This document shows, piece after piece, positions 23,855 through 32,140 of a stretch of DNA of 37,452 nucleotides. Made by a program: the position numbers and the translations under genes. Origin of the DNA: Terriglobia bacterium (lineage in GTDB: Bacteria; Acidobacteriota; UBA6911); assembly GCA_020072565.1 (NCBI GenBank), contig JAIQGI010000053.1, positions 1 through 37,452 on the forward strand, given 5' to 3'. The notes below the pieces were generated by a model that was not told where the DNA came from, did not search any database, and was given only the letters and a program-made list of their open reading frames with translations. The first letter of the stretch is position 1. Every line of letters starts with the position of its first letter.

Positions 23855-24040
23855 GACCCACCCTGGGCGGGCATTGGAATGTATGGCATGATCGGTCGGG
23901 ATGTTGGCGTGAATGATCGAAGCGCGCAGGCATCGCATCTTCGTGGCGTCGAGCGCTTCCTTGTAAGAGTCGACGGCCCAGTCAATCCCCTTGTCTCCGA
24001 CGGCGTGCGTGCCGACGGTCCGACCCCACCTGGCCACCTG
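23855..24040 (-). pseudogene. relic of an amidohydrolase (YtcJ-like) gene
   Basis: The minus-strand translation GTHAVGDKGIDWAVDSYKEA then SIIHANIPTDHAI strongly recalls the central part of YtcJ-type metal-dependent amidohydrolases, where tHa.GD.aid..ld.ye and r..ieH......d cover two metal-binding histidines. About 62 residues remain; no start, and both flanks are lost (the upstream side is the GNAT gene on the other strand). Not functional. Confidence 0.55.
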
Positions 24041-24050
24041 GGAGAAAGGC

Positions 24051-24572
24051 ATGATCGCGATCAGAGTCGAAAGGCCGCAAGACGTTTCCCAAGTCCGTAC
24101 GGTCAACGAGCGGGCATTCGGCCAGCCCACGGAGGCTGACATTGTCGACAGACTCCGACAGGCCTGTGGGGACTCCCTGTCGTTGGTGGCGGAGGACAAT
24201 GAGGTCGTGGGCCACATCCTCTTCACGCCGGCGGTAGTCGAGGGGCCGGGGCGCCGCATCGTCGGGATGGGATTGGCGCCGATGGCAGTCATGCCGGAGC
24301 GCCAGCGGCAAGGCATCGGCTCGGCACTGGTGAGGGGCGGACTGGAGATACTCCGCGAGCGCGGCTGTCCGTTCGTGGTCGTGCTCGGTCATCCTGATTA
24401 CTATCCGCGCTTCGGGTTCGAGCGTGGGTCCGCCCATGGCCTCGCATGCCGGTGGCAGGGAGTCCCGGACGAGGCTTTCATGGTGCTCATCCTGGACGCG
24501 GTTGCCATGGAGGGTGTGTCCGGCGTGGTGAAGTGCAGGGATGAGTTCAACAGCAATAATCTGCCAGCATGA
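24051..24572 (+). CDS. GNAT-family N-acetyltransferase (YhbS-like)
   Basis: 173 aa from ATG 24051, with GGAG and AAAGG just upstream. Acetyl-CoA-binding motif LAPMAVMPERQRQGIGSALV, with the R/Q-x-x-G-x-G/A pyrophosphate loop RQGIGS, then EILRERGCPFVVVLGHPDYY and PRFGFE, which is the signature of the YhbS-like group. EAFMVLIL begins the last strand. Substrate unknown (amine of a small molecule or protein). It is preceded by a relic of another gene, suggesting that it moved next to it after decay. Confidence 0.85.
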   Translation: MIAIRVERPQDVSQVRTVNERAFGQPTEADIVDRLRQACGDSLSLVAEDNEVVGHILFTPAVVEGPGRRIVGMGLAPMAVMPERQRQGIGSALVRGGLEILRERGCPFVVVLGHPDYYPRFGFERGSAHGLACRWQGVPDEAFMVLILDAVAMEGVSGVVKCRDEFNSNNLPA

Positions 24573-24678
24573 GGAATCGGAAAACAACCGGCGTGCCAAG
24601 TACTATATCTGCAAATGGTCGCTCCGGGTTTTCCGCTTGGGGCGCCGTCGAGTTGCAGGCGCCTGCGAAGCGATGTCG

Positions 24679-25116
24679 CTATTTATTCCTGAAGATGTCG
24701 TCGAAATTCCAACCGTTTTGGGCGCACATTGCCTTTACGTGGCTCTCCCATGTCGGCTCCTCCGCGGGTCTGCCGCCCACGAAGCAATCCACACTCAAGT
24801 AGCGCAGTGCATGTGAACCCTGGCATTGAACGCGATGAAGAGTATGCGGCGGAATACGCACGACGTCTCCCGGATTCACCGGACATGACTGCAGCAGTTC
24901 GCCAACCTGCAAAACGCCGGCGCCTTCCATTATGTAAAAGATCTGTTCCGTATCATGATGAACGTGCAGGGGCGGGCCTTCGCCAGGTTCGAGCACGACG
25001 AGGAATACCTCGGACGTTTCCGCCTCGGCCCGGTCCATCACCAGATCGTTGACGTGCGTGGGGAAACGATAACGGACAGTTTCTTTCGTACTGAATACGA
25101 ACTTGTTTCTCTGCAT
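24679..25116 (-). CDS. cupin-domain protein
   Basis: 145 aa, a single cupin barrel. Motif 1 LHVHHDTEQIFYIMEGAGVL supplies H51, H53 and E57; motif 2 GDVVRIPPHTLHRV supplies H94. All four metal ligands of the usual cupin site are present, so it probably binds Mn, Fe or Zn. It follows the MFS transporter at 78 nt and is likely in one operon with it; such cupins often act on or sense sugar acids or aromatic acids. The enzyme activity cannot be assigned. AAAGGGG lies 8 nt before the ATG. Confidence 0.8.
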   Translation of the reverse strand: MQRNKFVFSTKETVRYRFPTHVNDLVMDRAEAETSEVFLVVLEPGEGPPLHVHHDTEQIFYIMEGAGVLQVGELLQSCPVNPGDVVRIPPHTLHRVQCQGSHALRYLSVDCFVGGRPAEEPTWESHVKAMCAQNGWNFDDIFRNK

Positions 25117-25194
25117 TTCGCGATACCCCTTTCAGGCGGATCTGGTTTCCACCGTCCGTCATTGTCGCCCACCGTTCCTCTCGCCTCACGTCAA

Positions 25195-26472
25195 TCACCG
25201 GGCGGGCTTTAACCTGCGGATTTCACCCCCGAGGGAGAAAAATACCGCCGTGCCCAGCACAGGAAGCAGACCTGCCGCAATCAGAATGGGGGTATACGAA
25301 TGAAGTCTGTCGACCACCCATCCGGTTGTCAGGGTGAACAGAATTGCTCCAATGCCCGCGCCCACTCCTCCCAGCCCGGCAACGGACGCGACTTCCTGCT
25401 CAGGGAAAAAATCACTCGGCGTGGTCTGTAGATTATTGATCCAACTCTGAAATCCAAATGTCACCACGCTGATGAATGCCAACGCGCTTATGGCGCTTCT
25501 CGAAAGCGCAGCCGGGATACCGGCCAGCATCAGCAGCGCACCTGCTGCCATCACAATCTTCCGCGCCGCGTTTGTGCTGAGTCCCCGACCCATGAGGTAA
25601 CCTGAAGCCCAGCCGCCCAGCAAGCTTCCGGCATCCGCTGCCACATAGGGGAGCCAGGCGAACATCCCGATCTGCTTCAGGCTGAAGCCGCGCACCGTGG
25701 AAAGATAGAGCGGCAGCCATGTGATGTACAACCACCAGACCGGATCGGTCAGAAATCGTGAGATCACGATCGCCCACACCTCGCGGTACGCCAGGAGTTG
25801 CCGCCAGCTCACGGATTGGGATTGGGAGGTCAGAGGCCTGCCTTCCTTGATGAATGCGTACTCTTCACGGGAAATTGCCCGGTGATGCTCCGGCGTGTCA
25901 TAAAAAAGCAGCCACAAAATCAGCCAGCCAAATCCGAGCCCGCCAGTGACTATAAACGTCGTTTGCCATCCAAACTGCAACTGCAGCCAGACAATCAACG
26001 GGGGCGCCAGGATGGAGCCGACAGACACACCGCTGTTGAAGACGCCCATGCCGAGAGCGCGCTGGCGTGCCGGAAACCACTCGGCGATCGCCTTGGCTGC
26101 GCCGGGCCAATTGCCCGCTTCGCCGATCCCGAGAATAAAGCGCAGACAACTCAGGCTGGCCAGGCCACGCACGAATGCGTGGCCCACGGCCGCTGCTGAC
26201 CAGATCAGGATGGAAACGGTAAATCCGCATCGCGTTCCGACGCGGTCGTAGAGCTTGCCTGATAAACCCTGGCTAGCAGTGTAGGCGATCAGAAACCACG
26301 TGCTGATGCTCGCGAACTGGAGATTCGTCAGACCGAGCTGAACCGTAATCACCGGAGCAAGCACAGAGATGGTAAGCCGGTCAACAAAGTTGATCAGCGT
26401 TGCCAGGAATACCAGGCTGATCATCCACCAGCGCAATCCCCGCACAGTCCTCGCAGCTTCCTGAGTCCTCAA
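25195..26472 (-). CDS. MFS transporter, anion:cation symporter (hexuronate/ExuT-like) family
   Basis: 425 aa with 12 hydrophobic segments. First helix contains FLATLINFVDRLTISVLAPV, where NFVDR is the hallmark of the ACS family (ExuT, GudP, sialic acid transporters), and RFILGIGEAGNWPGAAKAIA gives the helix-4 motif typical of sugar acid transport. Substrate is probably an organic acid such as a uronate, exact one unknown. The frame opens with TTG at 26472, which lacks a ribosome binding site; GTG 26445, giving MRGLRWWMISLVF, fits the family start better, so the first nine residues are doubtful. Upstream of the cupin gene on the same strand, probable operon. Confidence 0.85.
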   Translation of the reverse strand: MRTQEAARTVRGLRWWMISLVFLATLINFVDRLTISVLAPVITVQLGLTNLQFASISTWFLIAYTASQGLSGKLYDRVGTRCGFTVSILIWSAAAVGHAFVRGLASLSCLRFILGIGEAGNWPGAAKAIAEWFPARQRALGMGVFNSGVSVGSILAPPLIVWLQLQFGWQTTFIVTGGLGFGWLILWLLFYDTPEHHRAISREEYAFIKEGRPLTSQSQSVSWRQLLAYREVWAIVISRFLTDPVWWLYITWLPLYLSTVRGFSLKQIGMFAWLPYVAADAGSLLGGWASGYLMGRGLSTNAARKIVMAAGALLMLAGIPAALSRSAISALAFISVVTFGFQSWINNLQTTPSDFFPEQEVASVAGLGGVGAGIGAILFTLTTGWVVDRLHSYTPILIAAGLLPVLGTAVFFSLGGEIRRLKPAR

Positions 26473-26509
26473 GTCCGCGTTCTATTGTCAACAAGTCCGC
26501 CGCTTCCCA

Positions 26510-26606
26510 AAACAGGTGAACGGGGACATCCCCCGGCTTTCGAGTGAACACCTTTCGTAAAACCGCAGCTCCGTGAAAACAAGTAAACGGCTGGGACGTC
26601 CCCGGG
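26510..26606. repeat. two direct copies of a GGGGAC-type palindromic repeat
   Basis: AAACAGGTGAACGGGGACAT (26510-26529, continuing CCCCCGG) and AAACAAGTAAACGGCTGGGA (26577-26596, continuing CGTCCCCGGG). Each has the self-complementary core GGGAC-GTCCC or GGGGAC-ATCCCC. The pair sits between two minus-strand genes and could form hairpins. It recalls REP-type repeats that occur in large numbers in environmental genomes. Confidence 0.5.
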
Positions 26607-26610
26607 TTTC

Positions 26611-29580
26611 CTATTGTGGATCCCGCGTCCGGGCGGCGGGCTGAGCGGCGCCGGCGTCGAGGTGGTTCCAGTTCAGGATCGCGTTGAACGCCAGGTTGAA
26701 GCTGCCGTGTGTCTCGTAGCGCCAGAACGGGCGGTTGGCAAACATCACGACGTGGCCCTTGCCGAGCGGCGCATCGATCACCAGTGCGCGGCCGGCGAGC
26801 GCCTGCTGGCCGACGAGGCCGCCGCTGAGCAGCAGGTCGTTCGGATCGTTCGGGAAGCGCAGGATCACGCGCGGCTGCTGCGCCTGATCGCCGCCGCCCG
26901 CGCCACCCCGGCCGCCACCGCCCCCGCCGCGTCCGCCGCCACCAGGTGCGCCGGGCACACCGCCGCGAGCCCCGGTTTGCGCCGGTGGAGGGCCGTCGAG
27001 CGTCGTCAACGTCGGCTGGACCGCATTCGGATTCAGATTCATGCCGACGCCGGGAATCTGGCTGCCGCCGCGCCCGCCACCACCACCAAATCCGCCACCG
27101 AATCCGCCACCGCCCGCGTTCAGCACGGGTCCCGAGCTGAAGTAGACCGCAAGGTTGTCGCTATCGTAGCCGTAGGCGATCGGGCTGTTCCTGTCCACGA
27201 ACTGCGATTTCATCACGACACCGCGCGCAAAGAGGCCTGTCGGCTCTTCGATGGTGACTCCGCTGACGAGGTGGTAGTCGGGGAAAATGGTCGCAGTCGA
27301 GCCCTCGGTGATAAGCAGGCCACCCTCTTGAACAAACTTCATCAAATTGATGAGCCCTTCGAAGCCCATGCCTCCGCGGATGTCATCGGCCGAATCCTGG
27401 ACGCCCAGGTTCGGTGTCAGATCCGTTTTCTTGTATGGGATCGGTTCGGCGCCCTGCACGCCGTTCACCTGCGATTCGGCCGTGCCGCCGACGTGAGGGA
27501 AGATGATCACGTCGTACCTCTGCCGCAGGTTCGGCTCGCGCAATTTCGTGTCACCGAAAAAAGTGTAGGGAATCTTCATCTTATCGAACGTCATCCGCAC
27601 CCAGCCCTCGTTCTGGGTATTCGACCAGGAGTGCACGTAGCCGATCCTCGGCGTCACCATCTCATGCATCTTCACGGCCGGCGCCGATTCGACCGCATAG
27701 GCGGCTAGACCATACTCCTTGATCGACGCTTCCAGCGCAGCCCTGTCGGCATTCGGGATGATAATCGCGCCGGCAATGAACTTGCGGCCGGCGGCCTCGA
27801 ACGCCTCTTCGGCCGCCTGCATCTTGACGTCCCTGTTCGCGAAACGGAACGGCGCGAGGCTGGTGTCCCCATTGTGGTCGACGATGATCACGCTGCCAGA
27901 ACCGGTGATCGTCCCCGGTACCTTTGCGTCTGCCGCGAGCAGGGTCATCGGCTGGCTGAGCACCGTCTTGTCCTCGATCTTCGCCACCTTCACGTTGCGC
28001 AGCAGCGGGAGCGACCAGCCGGTGTCGTCGTACGGGCTCGGGTTGGCCGGCGAGAAGAACTGGGTGTCGAGGAAGTTGACGGCGCAGCGGCTGTAAGGCT
28101 GATCCATCCGGACGACATAGTCGCCCGCGGCCACCTGCACGTTGCCGGCGGTGAAGCCGCTGTTGGCGGTATGCACCTCGATGCCTTCCTGCCGGAGCAG
28201 GTTCACCAGGCTGGCGGCCTCGCCGCGGCGGCGCTGGCCGGCTGGGATCACCCAGGCGTACAGGGGGCCGTCCTTGCCCAGGGCGACTGCGCGCTTGTTC
28301 TTCAAATAATAGTTCTCGAGGAGCATCTCGTGGTTTTTGGCCGTAAACTGCAGCGCCAGGAGCAGCCCCGACTGTTGGATGTTCACGTTGTTGCGCGGGC
28401 CCCAGTTGATGCGCGGCAGCGGCGGGTTCGGCCGGTACCACTCCTTGCTGCTCGAGGTGGCCACCTCGCGGTTCGCCGGGCCGTAGCTCTCGGTTTCGTA
28501 GAACCGGCCGATCGAGTTGTGCAGGTTGGCGATCCAGAAGAGGTAGTTGGGCACCCAGCCGTCGTAGAACGAACCGGTCCATACACCCGGCACGCCGCGC
28601 TTGGTCATTTCGGCGACCTCGTATTCCGAGATCTGCCACCACTCGTTGGTCAGCACGGGGTCGACCGCCGTGTTGTAGGGCCCGGCGCCCGTCGACGCGT
28701 ACAGGTAATCCTGAGATTCGTGCAGGTCGTGCATTACCGTGGGATGCCATTCGAGGTAGGTGCGGAGCACGTTCTGAGTCAGCTTCAGTCCCAGCCCCAG
28801 ACCGTCGCGGTTGTTGTCGTGGGCAACATACTGCCCCCACCAGAGGAGCGGCATGCGTTTGCCGGTCTTTTTCTGGTAGTACAGGTTGTCCACGACCTTC
28901 TCGCGGCCGTCCACTTCAACTACTGGGGTGAGGAAAACGATCGTGTTGGTGCGGATGTTCTGGATAAACGGCGTCTCTTCGACGATCAGCCGATAGGCAA
29001 GTTCCATCTGCATCTCGGCGCTCCCCGTCTCACCCGAGTGCAGGTTGCCGGTCGCCCAGTAAATAGGCTTGCCGGTCGCAATGAGTTGCTGTGCCTGCGC
29101 ATCGGTCAATTTCCGTGGATCGGTAAGGTCGGCCAGGATCCTTTTGTAGTTGTCGAGCGTTTTGATCGTCGCCTCATCGGCGATGGCCATGACGATCATG
29201 TCGCGGCCTTCCTCGCTCTTGCCGATTGTGAAGAGTCTTGAGCGGCCGGGCGCCGCCTTGGCAAGGGTCTCGAAATAAGCCTTGATGTCTTTGTAGTAGG
29301 TGAGCTCGTCCGGCGTGCCGGGGATGCGACCGAGGGCCTTGAGCGGCGTGGGCACGGTGGCAGACGCGGGCAGGTGATCCACGAGCTCCGTCAGGATGCG
29401 CGGGTCCCGCGTGTACTCCTTGATCTTCGCGGTGTACTCCTCGTCCACCTTCTGAACAGCTTCGGGTTTCACCGCGGCTTTCTGGTTCTGGGCAATCATG
29501 CTGCCGCCCGACGACAGCACAACCAGGCATGCAAAAACAGCACAGCGGATGGCGATTCTTCTCATCCAACTGATTGTCAT
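26611..29580 (-). CDS. large secreted M14-family zinc carboxypeptidase
   Basis: 989 aa. Signal peptide (AVFACLVVLSSGGSMIA, cleaved near residue 30). Zinc carboxypeptidase domain at about 90-400: H181 and E184 in HSGETGS are two metal ligands, N257-R258 in HDNNRDG matches the Asn-Arg pair that holds the substrate carboxylate, and H284 or H287 in VMHDLHESQD supplies the third ligand. The rest, about 430-830 and 905-980, holds glutamine-amidotransferase-like folds (GGLLITEG, GRALVIDAPLGKGHVVMFAN). A Gly-rich, low-complexity stretch (about 840-905) splits the last domain. Probably periplasmic and used in peptide scavenging. Start ATG 29580 with AAGGAGGG about 5 nt upstream. Related proteins are typical of Acidobacteriota and Gemmatimonadota (recalled, not searched). 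Confidence 0.88.
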   Translation of the reverse strand: MTISWMRRIAIRCAVFACLVVLSSGGSMIAQNQKAAVKPEAVQKVDEEYTAKIKEYTRDPRILTELVDHLPASATVPTPLKALGRIPGTPDELTYYKDIKAYFETLAKAAPGRSRLFTIGKSEEGRDMIVMAIADEATIKTLDNYKRILADLTDPRKLTDAQAQQLIATGKPIYWATGNLHSGETGSAEMQMELAYRLIVEETPFIQNIRTNTIVFLTPVVEVDGREKVVDNLYYQKKTGKRMPLLWWGQYVAHDNNRDGLGLGLKLTQNVLRTYLEWHPTVMHDLHESQDYLYASTGAGPYNTAVDPVLTNEWWQISEYEVAEMTKRGVPGVWTGSFYDGWVPNYLFWIANLHNSIGRFYETESYGPANREVATSSSKEWYRPNPPLPRINWGPRNNVNIQQSGLLLALQFTAKNHEMLLENYYLKNKRAVALGKDGPLYAWVIPAGQRRRGEAASLVNLLRQEGIEVHTANSGFTAGNVQVAAGDYVVRMDQPYSRCAVNFLDTQFFSPANPSPYDDTGWSLPLLRNVKVAKIEDKTVLSQPMTLLAADAKVPGTITGSGSVIIVDHNGDTSLAPFRFANRDVKMQAAEEAFEAAGRKFIAGAIIIPNADRAALEASIKEYGLAAYAVESAPAVKMHEMVTPRIGYVHSWSNTQNEGWVRMTFDKMKIPYTFFGDTKLREPNLRQRYDVIIFPHVGGTAESQVNGVQGAEPIPYKKTDLTPNLGVQDSADDIRGGMGFEGLINLMKFVQEGGLLITEGSTATIFPDYHLVSGVTIEEPTGLFARGVVMKSQFVDRNSPIAYGYDSDNLAVYFSSGPVLNAGGGGFGGGFGGGGGRGGSQIPGVGMNLNPNAVQPTLTTLDGPPPAQTGARGGVPGAPGGGGRGGGGGGRGGAGGGDQAQQPRVILRFPNDPNDLLLSGGLVGQQALAGRALVIDAPLGKGHVVMFANRPFWRYETHGSFNLAFNAILNWNHLDAGAAQPAARTRDPQ

Positions 29581-29763
29581 GGTTCCCTCCTTCGTTAGGA
29601 CCGCCGGGCGCGCCGGCCACGGCTGGGCCCTCGCATGGATACGGTTGCGCGCATCTTAAAGGTTCTTTCGGCAGGGCGACAAGGGGAAACTGCAGATCTG
29701 GTGTCAGGCCTTAGCCTGAAACATTCATGAAGCAGAACCGCACCTCGGCAAAAAGCAACAAAA

Positions 29764-29889
29764 TTGGACGCGGATGAACGGCAGGAGCTCCTGCCCGCCG
29801 ACCAAAACCGAACGGTCAGCGTCTGTCAGCGTTCCCCCGCGTCCAAAACGGCCTTTTGATCGCATATTCATGAATGATCTGCGTTAGAG
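29764..29889 (-). repeat. dispersed intergenic repeat, copy 2 (inverted relative to copy 1)
   Basis: Reverse complement matches 5980-6117: TTCATGAATATGCGAT, GTTTTGGACGCGG, ACGCTGACAGACGCTGACCG followed by TTCGGTTTTGGTCGGCG, and the palindrome GGCAGGAGCTCCTGCC (29780-29795). It lies between two divergent genes; the two copies are inverted and about 23.7 kb apart. Confidence 0.7.
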
Positions 29890-30193
29890 CAGGGCGCTTC
29901 TGGTGGCCGGCCGGGCGAAAACACCTTCGCTTGCAACCAAGTGGCAACAAAAGGCGTTCGCGGCATGTCGGGCACCGCAGCCGGACAAAACCACAGCGAA
30001 GATGTTTGCATTCCCGCTTCGCGTGTTTTAGGCTTTTGTGGAAACTCGTCCCAACTAACCATTTGAATGCAATCATGGGCAGTGATAGTTGTGAGGATAC
30101 GACTCCCTCAAATATCGCGAACACCGCGAGCCCCGGCGCAGCTGGGCATCGCCAGAGAGCGAATCATGTTTTCCCGATCAGGAGGAGAGTGTA
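29890..30193. other. intergenic leader region of the secreted paralog pair
   Basis: No gene recognised. It should hold the promoter of the operon at 30194, but no copy of the shared module and no clear -35/-10 pair was found. A strong ribosome binding site (AGGAGGAGA) precedes the ATG. Confidence 0.35.
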
Positions 30194-32140
30194 ATGGCAA
30201 GGCTGATTATGTGGCGTCCGAATAGGATGTTCCTACTTGCGGCCGTCTGGTGCGGAGTTGCCGCCTTTGGCTTTCTTCTGCGGCCGGGCACCTGTTCGGC
30301 ACAGGATTCATCCCGATCTTCAGGTTGGGTTGTAATTCCGGTGGATGAATACAAAAGACTCCGAGCCCTGGCATTTCCGACCGAGCGCGATTCAGACGTG
30401 TTGCCCGTCGAAGCCACCCTGACTCGGGTGGATTATGATCTGCACGTCAACGGCGAACTCGCCACTGGACAAGCCAGCCTTACCGTTGACGTCATTAAAG
30501 ACGGTTGGGTGCGCGTCCCGATTCCCTCCGGTCTCTATGTCCGCGAGGCCAAACTTGACGGCAAGCTACTTTCCCTGGTATCCGGCGGAGGGGAAAAAGG
30601 CGCCGGCCCCTTGTCTGTGATTCTGCCACGCCCGGGCCGCTATATGCTTATTCTTGACGTGGCGGTTCCGGTCGCATCCAATGCCGGCAATGAAAGCATA
30701 GCTCTTCCCAGCACCATGTCCGGCGTCACACGGGCATTGGTGCAGCTCTCGCGCCAGGGAATGGACGTCAAGCTGAGCGGCGGCGTGCTGGTTGAGGCGT
30801 CCGAGTCGGCGACGGAAAGCAGGTGGCTCGCATACGGGAACGGAATTCAGCCGCTCACGTTTGCCTGGCGCCGGAAGACCGACGATCACCGCAACAGCCA
30901 ACCCTTGCGCATGCGCGGATCTCTCACAGAGGTGGTGGGTCTCGGCGAAGACTCGACGTCGGTCAACGCTGAGGTGAATGTGGAAATCATCCAGGGTGCC
31001 ACAGCCGAAATCAGGGTGACGATTCCGGAGAAGGTCGACATCAACCAGGTCTCCGGGGCGATGGTTGCGGACTGGGAAATGAAGGGGAGCGAACTCGCCA
31101 TTACCTTCCTCGAACCCGTCGAGCAAAACGCCCGTTTTGTTGTTAACGGCGAAACCCGCAGCCCGCGTGACGGCCAAATCGAGATTCCGATCCTCCGGCT
31201 GGCAAATACCGAACGGGAAACGGGCGGAATCGCAGTCGAAGTCCTGGGCGCCGGCGAAATCAAGGATAGAAGGTTGCAGGGTCTTGAAAACGCCGATGCC
31301 TCCGACCTGGGTGAGATGGTATCCAGCCGCCAGTCTCCTTCGCTCCTTGCGTTCCGTTTTCGCAGCGTCGATCCGAAAGCAGGGAGGATGCTCAACATAA
31401 ATGTAGTCCGGTATGCCCAGCAGGCTGTGCTGATGGCCAATGTCGAAGAAGCCCGCTATGAAGTTCTCATGACGAACGAGGGCAAGACACTGGTGCAAGG
31501 CCGGTTCGCGGTACGCAACAACCAAAGGAACTTCCTCAAGATCACACTGCCGGCGGGTGCGCGGCTGTGGAGCGCCACCTTGTCTGGAACGGCGGTCCGG
31601 CCGGGCCAGGCATCGGATGGAGGCCTGCTGCTCCCCCTCGAAAAGGCGCGCGGCGGCGAGGAGGCGTCCGGCTTTGCCGTTGAGATCTTGTATGTCTGGG
31701 CAGGCAAGCCATGGGACGAAAGAGGCAAGGTCCTTGTCCCTCTGCCGAAACTGGATCTGCCGGTTTCGCGGACTGGACTGCGATTGCAGTATCCGCCCCT
31801 GTTCAGAATATCGACTGAACCCGGATCGTTCCATGCCGAATCCTATGTGGATCCCTCTTCCTCGGTTCTGGCAAAAAAGCTGGAGCGCTCTTCGTTACCG
31901 GAAAGCAAACCGCCGTCTCAGCTGGCGCCCGACGCAAGAAACGATGCCATGCAAGCCCTGGTGGATCGTTTTAAGATTGAAGCTCAAACCGGCAGGGGCG
32001 CAGGCATTCTTCCGATCAAAATCTCTTTTCCTGTTGTCGGCTCATCCATTTTCCTGATGTCCGAACTGACAGGTGAAAACCAGACGCCCACCGTGGAATT
32101 GAGCTATCAGCGGACCGGCAAGAAGGGAGGGATGAAATGA
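30194..32140 (+). CDS. secreted protein of unknown function, paralog 1
   Basis: 648 aa with an N-terminal signal peptide (MFLLAAVWCGVAAFGFLL, cleaved near TCSAQ). The mature protein starts WVVIPVDEYKRLRALAF and is mainly beta, a chain of Ig-like domains (DLHVNGELATGQASLTVDV, VNVEIIQGATAEIRVTIPEK, NFLKITLPAGARLWSATL, VLVPLPKLDLPVSRTGL). It ends GILPIKISFPVVGSSIFLM and LSYQR. I know no named family. The next gene encodes a homologue sharing the N-terminal VPxDEYxRL motif, the FLKxxLPxGA block and the C-terminal domain; the two overlap by ATGA. Probably surface or periplasmic. The operon has no partner of known function. Confidence 0.75.
   Translation: MARLIMWRPNRMFLLAAVWCGVAAFGFLLRPGTCSAQDSSRSSGWVVIPVDEYKRLRALAFPTERDSDVLPVEATLTRVDYDLHVNGELATGQASLTVDVIKDGWVRVPIPSGLYVREAKLDGKLLSLVSGGGEKGAGPLSVILPRPGRYMLILDVAVPVASNAGNESIALPSTMSGVTRALVQLSRQGMDVKLSGGVLVEASESATESRWLAYGNGIQPLTFAWRRKTDDHRNSQPLRMRGSLTEVVGLGEDSTSVNAEVNVEIIQGATAEIRVTIPEKVDINQVSGAMVADWEMKGSELAITFLEPVEQNARFVVNGETRSPRDGQIEIPILRLANTERETGGIAVEVLGAGEIKDRRLQGLENADASDLGEMVSSRQSPSLLAFRFRSVDPKAGRMLNINVVRYAQQAVLMANVEEARYEVLMTNEGKTLVQGRFAVRNNQRNFLKITLPAGARLWSATLSGTAVRPGQASDGGLLLPLEKARGGEEASGFAVEILYVWAGKPWDERGKVLVPLPKLDLPVSRTGLRLQYPPLFRISTEPGSFHAESYVDPSSSVLAKKLERSSLPESKPPSQLAPDARNDAMQALVDRFKIEAQTGRGAGILPIKISFPVVGSSIFLMSELTGENQTPTVELSYQRTGKKGGMK

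Noticed and set aside
27874-29241. Plus-strand frame of 455 aa opposite the M14 peptidase
   Set aside because: The minus-strand gene has a signal peptide, zinc-binding and substrate-binding motifs; the plus frame is an antisense artefact.
30566-31834. Minus-strand frame of 422 aa opposite secreted paralog 1
   Set aside because: The plus-strand protein aligns with its downstream paralog; the antisense frame has neither a start signal nor homology.
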